Shown here in pieces: positions 7,551 to 18,444 of a DNA stretch of 57,772 bases; position 1 is the stretch's first letter, and each line of letters opens with the position of its first letter. The position numbers were made by a program, and so were the translations under genes. The notes under the pieces are model-generated. The model was not told the origin of the DNA and made no database searches. It saw nothing but the letters and a program-made list of their open reading frames with translations. Source of the stretch: Kofleriaceae bacterium (GTDB lineage Bacteria > Myxococcota_A > Polyangia > Haliangiales > Haliangiaceae); contig JAGPCO010000035.1 in assembly GCA_018058095.1 (NCBI GenBank), forward strand, positions 1 through 57,772. The letters are read 5' to 3'.

Positions 7551-9308
7551 CTACTCGATGACGACGTCGTTGATGCGGGTCAGGTTGCCGCCGGCCGGGT
7601 AGCCGTACGAGGCGGCGCCGTCGGTGCCCCACACCATCACGCCGAACCGCCCGCTCGAGCTGGCGCCGTGGACGCCGTTGACGCAGGTGCCGACGCCGAC
7701 GTTGCCGCGCACCAGGTCGGCGGTGGTGAACTGGTGGCGGCCGCCGCTGCCGACCGGCTGCCAGCCGGTCAGCGGGCCGAGGCAGCCGACGGTGACGTCG
7801 TGGAAGGTCCCGCCGGCGTCGGCCTCGCGCACCACCGTCAGCGTCGAGGTGAAGTAGGTCGGATCGGTCAGGAACGTATAGCTGCCGAGGTACTGCGCCG
7901 GCGGCAACAGGCCGACCCACTCCTCGTCGCCCAGGCACGGGAAGCCCTGGCTGCCGTTGTCACCCGGGCGGCTGCCGCCGATGACCCCGCAGCCCGACAT
8001 GAGCTGGGCCAGCGCGAACGGGTGGTCCTCGTCCTGGCTGCGCACGGTGAAGGCGCCGGTCACCTCGAGGTCGACCACCTGCCCGGCGGCCAGCGCGGCC
8101 GGGGCGCCCGCCTGCGGCGGGTCGACCACCAGCGTGGTGCCGTCGACGACGCCGGTCAGGCGGTAGACGATGGCCTCCTCCTGCAGATCGGCCCGGCGCG
8201 TGGTGTACGGCGCGCCGACGTACTCGAAGCCGAGGGCGTTGGCTGGAAAGACCTGCTGGTGGGTCGAGTCACAGCCGCCCAGGTTGGTGGTCGAGCTGTC
8301 GAAGCACAGGTAGTCGTTGCCGGCGAACACCGCGATCGGCTGGTCGGCCACCAGCGTCGTGCCGGAGGCGTCGCCGCCGCCGTTCCACTGCACGACCTCG
8401 CCGGCGCCGAGCGTGACCGTGCCCGGCGTGCCGGGGTTGACGGCAGGCACCGGGCCACCGCCGGGCAGCGGCGTGGTCGCGTTGACGGTCACCGTGGTCG
8501 GGCCGAGGGCGACGACCTGGAACCACGGCCGCGGACCCTGGCCGGCCCCGCGGTTGCCGATCGGGGGCTGGGTCACCACGTACTGGGTCGACCAGGTGTG
8601 GGTCGGGAGCAGGAGCGAGGCGCTGGGCAGGAACGACGGCGCGCCGCCGTAGGGGAGGATGTCGTAGGCGCTGATCGGCACGCTGCTGGTCACGCGCCAG
8701 GCCAGGCCGACGTCCGAGCCCTGGATCCCCGTGCCCTGGTTGAGGGCCGGGGTGATGGGGCACGACATCGGCGTGAAGCCGTTGACGGAGTTCGGATCGC
8801 TCGACAGGAACAACACGGCGAGCGCCCCGACCGGCAGCCCGGTCGCCGGCACCGCCGGCCAGGCCGCGGCGTTGGGGGAGCCGTCGGGGATGCGGCCGAA
8901 CTGGGTCACGTCGAAGGTCTGGCCGCCGCGGGTCACGGTGAGCTGGACCGGCGCGGCCCAGTCGTTGCTGACGAACACCGCGTGGCACGGCGGGGCGATG
9001 ATGGACAGGAAGGCCGGGGTCGGCACGACGAAGTCGCAGCCGACGCTGCCGCCGTTGGCCACCGCGGCCTGGCAGGCGGCGACACACGCGCCACCCGCGC
9101 AGCCCTGGTCGGGCCCGCACGCGGTGATGGTGCCGTCGGCGTTGACCACGCCGCGCAGGTCGGGCGTGCAGGTCGCGCCGCCGCTGTTGCCGCCGTCACC
9201 ACCGCTGCCTCCGTCCTGGTCGGCCGCGTCGTCGCTGCGGCTGGGGCCGCACGCGAGCAGCTGGGGGGTCGACAGGAGGGCCACGGCGGCGAGCATCACG
9301 GTGCGCAT
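7551..9308 (-). CDS. IgGFc-binding-like N-terminal domain lipoprotein
   Basis: The protein has 585 residues. The start at ATG 9308 gives a classic lipoprotein signal with lipobox ending LLAC at Cys20, followed by an Asp/Gly/Ser linker. A short Cys-rich segment (about 45-80) precedes a large domain. Its motifs THTWSTQYVVTQPP, LVADQPIAVFAGNDYLCFDS, CDSTHQQVFPANALG and EEWVGLLPPAQYLG match the IgGFc-binding protein N-terminal domain (Pfam PF17517 type), which is widespread on myxobacterial cell surfaces. Binding of IgG is not implied in bacteria; adhesion or matrix contact is more likely. The upstream 197 bp (9309-9505) is the divergent promoter region shared with the MORN/HEAT gene, and the four genes downstream follow at short spacing. 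Confidence 0.85.
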   Translation of the reverse strand: MRTVMLAAVALLSTPQLLACGPSRSDDAADQDGGSGGDGGNSGGATCTPDLRGVVNADGTITACGPDQGCAGGACVAACQAAVANGGSVGCDFVVPTPAFLSIIAPPCHAVFVSNDWAAPVQLTVTRGGQTFDVTQFGRIPDGSPNAAAWPAVPATGLPVGALAVLFLSSDPNSVNGFTPMSCPITPALNQGTGIQGSDVGLAWRVTSSVPISAYDILPYGGAPSFLPSASLLLPTHTWSTQYVVTQPPIGNRGAGQGPRPWFQVVALGPTTVTVNATTPLPGGGPVPAVNPGTPGTVTLGAGEVVQWNGGGDASGTTLVADQPIAVFAGNDYLCFDSSTTNLGGCDSTHQQVFPANALGFEYVGAPYTTRRADLQEEAIVYRLTGVVDGTTLVVDPPQAGAPAALAAGQVVDLEVTGAFTVRSQDEDHPFALAQLMSGCGVIGGSRPGDNGSQGFPCLGDEEWVGLLPPAQYLGSYTFLTDPTYFTSTLTVVREADAGGTFHDVTVGCLGPLTGWQPVGSGGRHQFTTADLVRGNVGVGTCVNGVHGASSSGRFGVMVWGTDGAASYGYPAGGNLTRINDVVIE

Positions 9309-9505
9309 GGGGCGGACTGTACCGCCGTCGCGCCGGGGCCGCGCGAAAACCCGCCGGTCCGGCGCTGGCTCGGCGCGCCATCCGGCTGGCGCTTCGCGCC
9401 ACGTGGCCGGCTCGTGCCGTTGTCGCCGGCGGTTCAGTGTGAGATCTACTACGGAGCGCACAGCCGGCGGAGTCGTGGAGACCCGTCGCCGCCCAGAGGG
9501 AGCCG

Positions 9506-12172
9506 ATGTCCACGTCCGCCGACCGCGATCCACCCGACGACGCCTCGCTCAGCCGCTACTTCCAGCAGCACCCGGCCGCGCTGGTCATGCTCGACGCCCG
9601 CCCGGACTACGGCGTGGTGGTCAACGCCGCCGAGGCGCGCCTGGCCGCCGGCGACGCCGCCGGCGCGCTGGCCCTGATCGAGCGCCACGCCCGTCCGGCC
9701 AGCCTCGACGGTCCACACTTCCGCGTCCGCTGCGTCGCGGTGCGGGCGCTGGCCGCGCTCGGGCGGCTCGACGAGGCCGTCACCACCTTCGCCCGCGGCG
9801 TCCCCGAGGACCAGGGCAACACCAGCCCGGTCCACCACGCGCGCGCGGCCATCGCCTGGGCCCAGGGTGATCGCGCCGCTGCGCAGCGGTCGATGTGCGC
9901 CGGGGCGTTCGTCGCCCGCGAGGACGAGGACGAGCTGCGCCTGCTCCAGCGCGACCCAGCCTGGGTCACGGTCGCGGCCGACTACCAGGCCGACGACGAG
10001 ACGCCCATCCGCCCGCACGGCCTCGCCGCCGAGGCGACCTGGGACCCCGGCGACAAGGAGTGGGTGGTCGGCGACGTCGACGGCGCCGGCCACAAGGTCG
10101 GGACCTACCGCTACTACCGGGCCGACGGCACCATCTGCTGCGAGAACCAGTGGGTCGACGGCGAGTGCACCGGGCCGTGGAAGCGCTTCCACGAGGACGG
10201 CACCGAGTCGGGGTTCGGCCAGCTGCTCGGCGGCCAGGTCCACGGCACCCGGGTCTGGCTGGCCTGTAACGGCACCACCAGCGAGATGATGCACATCGGC
10301 GGGGTGTCGCTCGCCGTCGCCCGCAGCGAGATGGACTACGAGCGCGGCACCGTGGTCGCCATCCGCCACTACGACGCCACCGGCCAGCACGTCCGCCCCG
10401 ACGGCACGCCGTTCCCGAAGCGGCCGGCCGGCATCCCCGAGCGGGCCGACTACAACCCGGAGCACGACCGCTGGGTGATGGGCGAGACCAAGCTGGCCGA
10501 CTCGGGCAAGCACAAGGGGGCGGCCCGGACCGGGACCTGGCGCTGGTGGTACGCCGACGGCGCGCGCGCCAAGGAGTGCGACTACGCCGACAACGAGCTG
10601 CACGGGCCGTACCGCGAGTGGGCCGCCGACGGCACGGTGATCGTCGAGGCCCGCTACCAGGCCGGCGCGGTGGTCGAGGCCACCTACCACCGGCACGACG
10701 GCGCGACCCCGGAGGGCTTCCCGAGCTGCGCCGGCGCGGTCGTGCGCGCGGTGCGGACCGGCCCGGCCCAGCTGCTGCGCCTGTTCGACGCCGAGGGCCA
10801 CGAGGTCAACCGGGCCGGGGTCCCGCTCGACGCGCTGATCCGCCGGCACCTGCGCCTGACCGACTTCTTCGCCGAGCTGGGGCGGATCGACTGGGCCAGC
10901 AGCCCCGATCGCCACGGCCCGTCCGGCCCGGTCGCCAGCCTGCTGCGTGATCTCCTGATCGAGGACGAGGTCGACGTCGACGGCGACGCGCTGGCGCCGC
11001 AGGTCCAGGGCGAGCTGGCGTCCCGTTTGCTCCACCGCGGCAACGTCTACCCGGCCTCGGCGCTGGCGCTGGCGCCGCTGCTGCGCCTGGCCGCCGCCGA
11101 CGAGGCGCCCAACCGCCTCGGCCTGTGTGGCTTCGTGCGGGGGCTGGTCATGCTCGATCGGTCGACGCTCGAGGCCGATCCGGCCAACGTCGATCCCGAC
11201 GTGCTCGCGGTCAACCGCGCCTACGAGGCCGCCTGGCCGGCGCTGCTGACGCCCCTGCTCGACGCCGCCGACCCGGTGGTGCGGGCGCGCGCCGCGGCGA
11301 TCGTCAGCTACCAGTACCGGCAGGCGGCGGAGGTGGCGGCGGCGCTGGTGCAGCGCCTGCTGCGCGAGCCGGAGGCCGAGGTGCGGGTGGCCATCCTGGC
11401 CGCCCTCGGCAACCTCGGCGACGCCGCCGGGGTGCGGGCCGCCGAGCAACGCATCGGCCGCGACGGCTTCGAGGGGTTGTGCGCCGCGGTGGCCGCGGCG
11501 ACGGGGCGCGGCACGGCCACGCCGGAGCCGGTGCGGCAGCGCCTGCGCCATGGCCTGCTCGCGGCCACCTCGCTGGCGGCGCAGTGGAAGGACAGCCCGG
11601 CCCTGCCCGAGCATCCGGTCAAGTGGATCGGCCAGGCGCTCATGGCGTCGGGCCTCGATCTCGACGAGGGCGTGCACCTGGCGTCGTGGTTCGGCGCGAT
11701 CGACCGCGACGACCAGCTCGGCCTGGTCGCCGGCGCGCTCTGGATGGCCAGCCCGGCCGAGGGGCAGTCGGACGCGCAGCTGGTGGCGGTGCTCGGCAAG
11801 ATCGCCGCCGACGATCGGCTGTGGAAGCTGCCGTCGCTGTCGGCCACGCTCGAGAGCTTCGACCTGCCGTCGGAGCGCGACGACCTGCGCGCGGCGGTGG
11901 CGGCCCGGCTGGCGGGTGGTGGCGACGAGGACGAGGACGAGGACGAGGATGCAGACGCGGAGGACGAGGACGAGGATCAGGATGACGACGAGGGTGAGGG
12001 CGAGGAAGGGGCTGACGAGGTGGCCGCCGCGGCAGGCGATGACACCAGCGCGCACCAGGTCGTCGACCACGAGGACGACGAGGACGAGGACGACGAGGAC
12101 GAGGAGGATGACGACGACGAGGACGAGGACGAGGGTGACGAGGACGACGAGGACGACGAGGACCAGAACTGA
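9506..12172 (+). CDS. MORN-like (YwqK-type) / HEAT-repeat protein with long acidic tail
   Basis: This is an 888-residue cytoplasmic-looking protein. The start ATG at 9506 has a GAGGGAG box 6-12 bases upstream. Residues about 30-140 look like helical TPR-type repeats (ARLAAGDAAGALALIERHA). Residues about 185-400 hold MORN_2/YwqK-like beta repeats, for example YRYYRADGTICCENQWVDG, then GTWRWWYADGARAKE and NELHGPYREWAADG. Residues about 570-790 are HEAT-like helices (AAWPALLTPLLDAADPVVRARAAAI, VRVAILAALGNLGDAAG). The last 80 residues are almost entirely Asp and Glu. YwqK proteins are annotated as antitoxins, but no toxin gene is adjacent, so that role is not supported here. A binding or scaffold function is my inference. 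Confidence 0.8.
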   Translation: MSTSADRDPPDDASLSRYFQQHPAALVMLDARPDYGVVVNAAEARLAAGDAAGALALIERHARPASLDGPHFRVRCVAVRALAALGRLDEAVTTFARGVPEDQGNTSPVHHARAAIAWAQGDRAAAQRSMCAGAFVAREDEDELRLLQRDPAWVTVAADYQADDETPIRPHGLAAEATWDPGDKEWVVGDVDGAGHKVGTYRYYRADGTICCENQWVDGECTGPWKRFHEDGTESGFGQLLGGQVHGTRVWLACNGTTSEMMHIGGVSLAVARSEMDYERGTVVAIRHYDATGQHVRPDGTPFPKRPAGIPERADYNPEHDRWVMGETKLADSGKHKGAARTGTWRWWYADGARAKECDYADNELHGPYREWAADGTVIVEARYQAGAVVEATYHRHDGATPEGFPSCAGAVVRAVRTGPAQLLRLFDAEGHEVNRAGVPLDALIRRHLRLTDFFAELGRIDWASSPDRHGPSGPVASLLRDLLIEDEVDVDGDALAPQVQGELASRLLHRGNVYPASALALAPLLRLAAADEAPNRLGLCGFVRGLVMLDRSTLEADPANVDPDVLAVNRAYEAAWPALLTPLLDAADPVVRARAAAIVSYQYRQAAEVAAALVQRLLREPEAEVRVAILAALGNLGDAAGVRAAEQRIGRDGFEGLCAAVAAATGRGTATPEPVRQRLRHGLLAATSLAAQWKDSPALPEHPVKWIGQALMASGLDLDEGVHLASWFGAIDRDDQLGLVAGALWMASPAEGQSDAQLVAVLGKIAADDRLWKLPSLSATLESFDLPSERDDLRAAVAARLAGGGDEDEDEDEDADAEDEDEDQDDDEGEGEEGADEVAAAAGDDTSAHQVVDHEDDEDEDDEDEEDDDDEDEDEGDEDDEDDEDQN
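11924..12166 (+). repeat. GAC/GAG low-complexity run encoding an acidic tail
   Basis: The 3' end of the MORN/HEAT gene is built of GAC, GAG and GAT codons in irregular arrangement, interrupted once by a less biased stretch (about 12015-12060). It encodes the Asp/Glu tail and is prone to length change by slippage. Confidence 0.85.
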
Positions 12173-12187
12173 GTCGCGCGCCGGCGC

Positions 12188-12826
12188 TCAGCGTGTGGTG
12201 ACCCGCGTGAGCCCCGCGGCGACCTCGTCACATGCGGCGCTCATCCGTGTGGCCTCGGCGGTCAGCCACAGGCAGTCGACCGAGATCGTCGCCGCCTGGT
12301 CGAACAACAGGTAGTGCCGTCCATGGCGCACCGGCCGGTTGGGAAGGGGCACATGAGGGAGGTCGATCCGGAGCGCTCGACGGCCACCCACCTCGACGAC
12401 TTCGCCCTCGCTCGCCCCCTCGAAGCGCTTGCGGACCATCGCCAAGTAGCCGCTCACTTGCGGCGCGCTTGCCGCCTCGGCGCGTGTCGCGATGGTGACC
12501 CCGAGGCCTTCTGGATCGCTATAGACCACGATCGAGTTCATCGCCCGGTCGGCGCCATCGGCGACGCCGACTCCCGCCGGGCTCTGGTCGGAGAACTCAT
12601 ACAACATCGCGGGATTCGGGTTACTCACGCCCTGCAGTGGGGCAAGTCCGGCCGGGATCTTGAAGCGAACCCGCGCCGCCCGGTGACCTGCCTCGACGGA
12701 CCGGCCGGCCCACAGCGTTGCCGCGATCTCCCCAGCGCGATCCTGGTCGACCTTCTCCTCGCACCCACCGCGACAGCCAATCAGCAAGGCCGACGCCGCG
12801 GCGAGCTTGCGTGCGGCAGAAGCCAC
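12188..12826 (-). CDS. Lipoprotein of unknown function
   Basis: The protein has 212 residues. I use GTG 12826, one base after the thiolase stop, because it gives a lipoprotein signal with lipobox LLIGC at Cys18; no ATG lies nearby. The mature part begins with CRGGCEEK and continues as a mixed fold with MVRKRFEGASEGEVVEVGGRRALRIDLPH in its second half. This is reminiscent of small periplasmic proteins that track exposure or binding, but I recognise no family. It is tightly linked to the thiolase, suggesting transcription from the same promoter, although a metabolic link between a lipoprotein and the thiolase is not obvious. Base composition of its 5' half is slightly lower in GC than neighbouring genes. 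Confidence 0.7.
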   Translation of the reverse strand: MASAARKLAAASALLIGCRGGCEEKVDQDRAGEIAATLWAGRSVEAGHRAARVRFKIPAGLAPLQGVSNPNPAMLYEFSDQSPAGVGVADGADRAMNSIVVYSDPEGLGVTIATRAEAASAPQVSGYLAMVRKRFEGASEGEVVEVGGRRALRIDLPHVPLPNRPVRHGRHYLLFDQAATISVDCLWLTAEATRMSAACDEVAAGLTRVTTR

Positions 12827-12827
12827 C

Positions 12828-14117
<1,290 letters not shown>

Positions 14118-14161
14118 GGTGGGCTCCAGCGCTGGGGCGAGTCGTAGCGGAAGGCGAACGG

Positions 14162-16138
<1,977 letters not shown>

Positions 16139-16303
16139 GCGGCCCGTATACCGCTCCCGCCGCGGGGAGGCCAGACCATGTGGCCTGGCCACCGGGAGCG
16201 TGGCGACGTCGCGCGAACCGCAGCGGCCGGGTTCCCCCGACCGGATGAACGTGCGACCATCGCCGGCGCACGGAAGGGCAAGAAGGGCAAGGGCAGGGTC
16301 AAC

Positions 16304-16726
16304 GTGAGCTACTACATCCGCTACTTCGCCACCCGTCCGATCTCGGCCAAGGCCATCCACCAGGGCCTGCAGGCCGTGGATCCCACGTTCAAGATCGATC
16401 TCGGCGAGCTGGTCCGCGGCGAGGTCGCGCTGGGCCAGGTCGAGGTCAACCAGGCCCAGGGTGATCTGTTCGAGGACGACCTGCGCCAGACCGTGAGCCT
16501 GGTCGAGGCCACCGGCAACGGCGCCGCCGTGGTGCCGCGCCTGCGCGCCGCCGCCGCCATCGTCGTCGTCGGCCTCGAGTGGAACGGGCGCAGCCCCGAC
16601 GACACCCTGGCCCTGGTCGCGCCGCTGTGGAACGTGCTGGCTCAGCTCTCGCCTGGCCTGTCGCAGTGGGAGGGCAGCGGCGTGTTCGACGGCGGCCAGT
16701 GCCTGGTCGATCTCAGCGCGTCGTGA
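16304..16726 (+). CDS. Protein of unknown function
   Basis: The protein has 140 residues from GTG 16304 (first residues VSYYIRYFATRPISAKAI). The frame is open upstream to an ATG at 16178 with a reasonable GGAGG 7 bases before it, so a longer 182-residue form is possible; the upstream part is Arg/Gly/Lys-rich and looks non-coding. No signal peptide or known motif. The body is an alpha/beta-looking sequence (QVEVNQAQGDLFEDDL, AAIVVVGLEWNG) typical of small uncharacterised cytoplasmic proteins. The stop overlaps the next start as GTGA, so the two genes are translationally coupled. Confidence 0.6.
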   Translation: MSYYIRYFATRPISAKAIHQGLQAVDPTFKIDLGELVRGEVALGQVEVNQAQGDLFEDDLRQTVSLVEATGNGAAVVPRLRAAAAIVVVGLEWNGRSPDDTLALVAPLWNVLAQLSPGLSQWEGSGVFDGGQCLVDLSAS

Positions 16727-17604
16727 GCAGCACCCACCTGGTTCGCCTCGCGCTGGCGGCGGCCCTGGCCGGCGCCATGGTGCTGACCGCGCCGGTCGAG
16801 CGTGCCGAGGCCTGCAGCTGCGCGGCGCCGGGTGATCTCGGCCTGCTCGATCCGGGGCCGGAGGTCCCGCTCGGCACCCGCGGCCTGCTGTGGGCCGGGC
16901 GCGGCACCGCCCGCCCGCGTGACTTCGCGATCACCACCACCAGGGGCGGCAAGCGCCACGACGTGCCGGTCACGCTGGTGCCGGTCGGGACCTGGGGTGA
17001 AGGCACGGGGCGCTGGAACCTGGTGCTGGTGCGGCCAGGTCGACCCTTGCTGGCTGGCGTCAGCTATCGCTTCACCACCCGCCGGTTCGACCACGATCGC
17101 TCACCGAGCGGGGGAGCCCGGGTGGTCACGGTGCAGCCGGGGCCGGCCGTCCTGCCGGCAAGCCTGAACACCACCATCGGCCCCGTCACCAGCGCCGGTC
17201 TCGAGGTGATCTCCCTCGCTGGCGACTGCAGCCACACCATCGACGCCAGCCAGGCCAAGGTCGAGGTGGTCTTGCCGCCGGCCCTCGAGCCATACCGTGG
17301 CCAGCTCCTGTATCGCACCTTCGTCGACGGCAAGCCGTGGCAACCCCGGACCTACCTGTGCGCCGCGAACGCGCCCGGGCGGTCGTGGCAGCCAACCGCC
17401 GGGACCGACCTGGTGTACAGCGCCTGCGATCGCAGCGTCGACGGTCCTGGCCTGGAGGCGGGTGTACACGAGGTCAGCATCGAGGTCGCCGCGCCCACGC
17501 TGGCTGACGGCTACCAGGTCCGCACCACGCCAGCCAGCGTCCGCCTCGGCTGCGTCAGGCAGCACCCACGGCGCCCACCGCGCCGGCCGCCCAGCGCGCC
17601 CTGA
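16723..17604 (+). CDS. Exported protein of unknown function
   Basis: The protein has 293 residues, starting with GTG 16723 inside the stop of the preceding gene. Residues about 5-28 are a signal peptide (RLALAAALAGAMVLTAP), followed by EACSCAAP. The mature protein is beta-rich with regularly spaced Val/Thr pairs and an even number of Cys (SLAGDCSHTID, YLCAANAPG, VYSACDRS), consistent with disulfide-bonded Ig-like beta sandwiches. The C-terminus is Pro/Arg-rich (RQHPRRPPRRPP). No known family recognised. Coupling to the upstream cytoplasmic gene is notable since one product is exported and the other appears not to be. Confidence 0.65.
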   Translation: MSSTHLVRLALAAALAGAMVLTAPVERAEACSCAAPGDLGLLDPGPEVPLGTRGLLWAGRGTARPRDFAITTTRGGKRHDVPVTLVPVGTWGEGTGRWNLVLVRPGRPLLAGVSYRFTTRRFDHDRSPSGGARVVTVQPGPAVLPASLNTTIGPVTSAGLEVISLAGDCSHTIDASQAKVEVVLPPALEPYRGQLLYRTFVDGKPWQPRTYLCAANAPGRSWQPTAGTDLVYSACDRSVDGPGLEAGVHEVSIEVAAPTLADGYQVRTTPASVRLGCVRQHPRRPPRRPPSAP

Positions 17605-17649
17605 TCCGGACCGGCCAGGCCGGCATCCGCCCTGGTACCATCGGCGCTG

Positions 17650-18423
17650 ATGACCACCCGCGCCGCGAGCTGGGCCATCCTGACGGTCGCCGCCGCCTGT
17701 GGCCACGTCGACTTCGCCACCCAGCGCGACGGGTCGAGCGCGGACGCCCACGAGGGTGACGGCGACGCCGCCGCCGGGTACGCCGCGCTGATCGCGACCG
17801 ACCGCCCGATCGCGTACTGGAAGTTCGACGAGGCGTCGGGCCGCACCGCCCTCGACAGCGCCGGCAACAACCCCGGCCAGATCGGCGGCCAGCTCGAGCG
17901 CGGCGCCGGCGTGGCCGGCTCGGCTGGCCTGGTGTTCGATGGCGCCACCACCCGGGTCGAGTTCGGCGACGCCTTCCCGTTCGCCGGCGCGCAGCCGTAC
18001 ACGCTCGAGCTGTGGATCAAGCCGCGCGTGGTCGACGACCGGGTCCGCTTCCTGATCAGCCGCCGCACCCCGACCGGCGCCGAGGGCTACACGCTGTACT
18101 ACGGCAAGGACTTCGTGCTGGCGTCGCGCACCATCGCCGGGGTCGAGCAGGCCTACGCCGCCGGGCCGGTGCTGGTCGCCGGTCGGTTCACCCACGTCGC
18201 CGCCACCTACGACGGGACCGAGGTCGCGCTGTACCTCGACGGCGTGTACCAGGGCGGCATGGTGGCCGCGCCGCTGGCGGCGGCCCTGCCGGGCGCGCTG
18301 GTGATGGGCGAGCTCGAGTCCACCACGTTCTACAAGGTCGACGGCGTGGTCGACGAGGTCGCGTTCTACGACACCGCGCTCGCCCCGGCCCGGATCGCGG
18401 CCCACCACGCCGCCGGGCGGTGA
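17650..18423 (+). CDS. LamG/concanavalin A-like lipoprotein
   Basis: The protein has 257 residues. The lipobox AAAC gives a lipidated Cys17 followed by GHVDFATQRDG, a CG-x-VDF motif shared with other lipoproteins here. After an acidic linker a LamG-type domain fills residues about 45-255: IAYWKFDEASGRTALDSAG, LVFDGATTRVEFGD, YTLELWIKP, HVAATYDGTEVALYLDG and VDGVVDEVAFYDTALAPARI. These are the standard strands of LamG_3-like carbohydrate- or ligand-binding jelly rolls. It is likely displayed on the cell surface or in the periplasm. It converges on the Lys-tailed propeller gene, with only 21 bp between the stops. Confidence 0.88.
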   Translation: MTTRAASWAILTVAAACGHVDFATQRDGSSADAHEGDGDAAAGYAALIATDRPIAYWKFDEASGRTALDSAGNNPGQIGGQLERGAGVAGSAGLVFDGATTRVEFGDAFPFAGAQPYTLELWIKPRVVDDRVRFLISRRTPTGAEGYTLYYGKDFVLASRTIAGVEQAYAAGPVLVAGRFTHVAATYDGTEVALYLDGVYQGGMVAAPLAAALPGALVMGELESTTFYKVDGVVDEVAFYDTALAPARIAAHHAAGR

Positions 18424-18444
18424 GGGGGCGGCGGCGGCCGGGTG

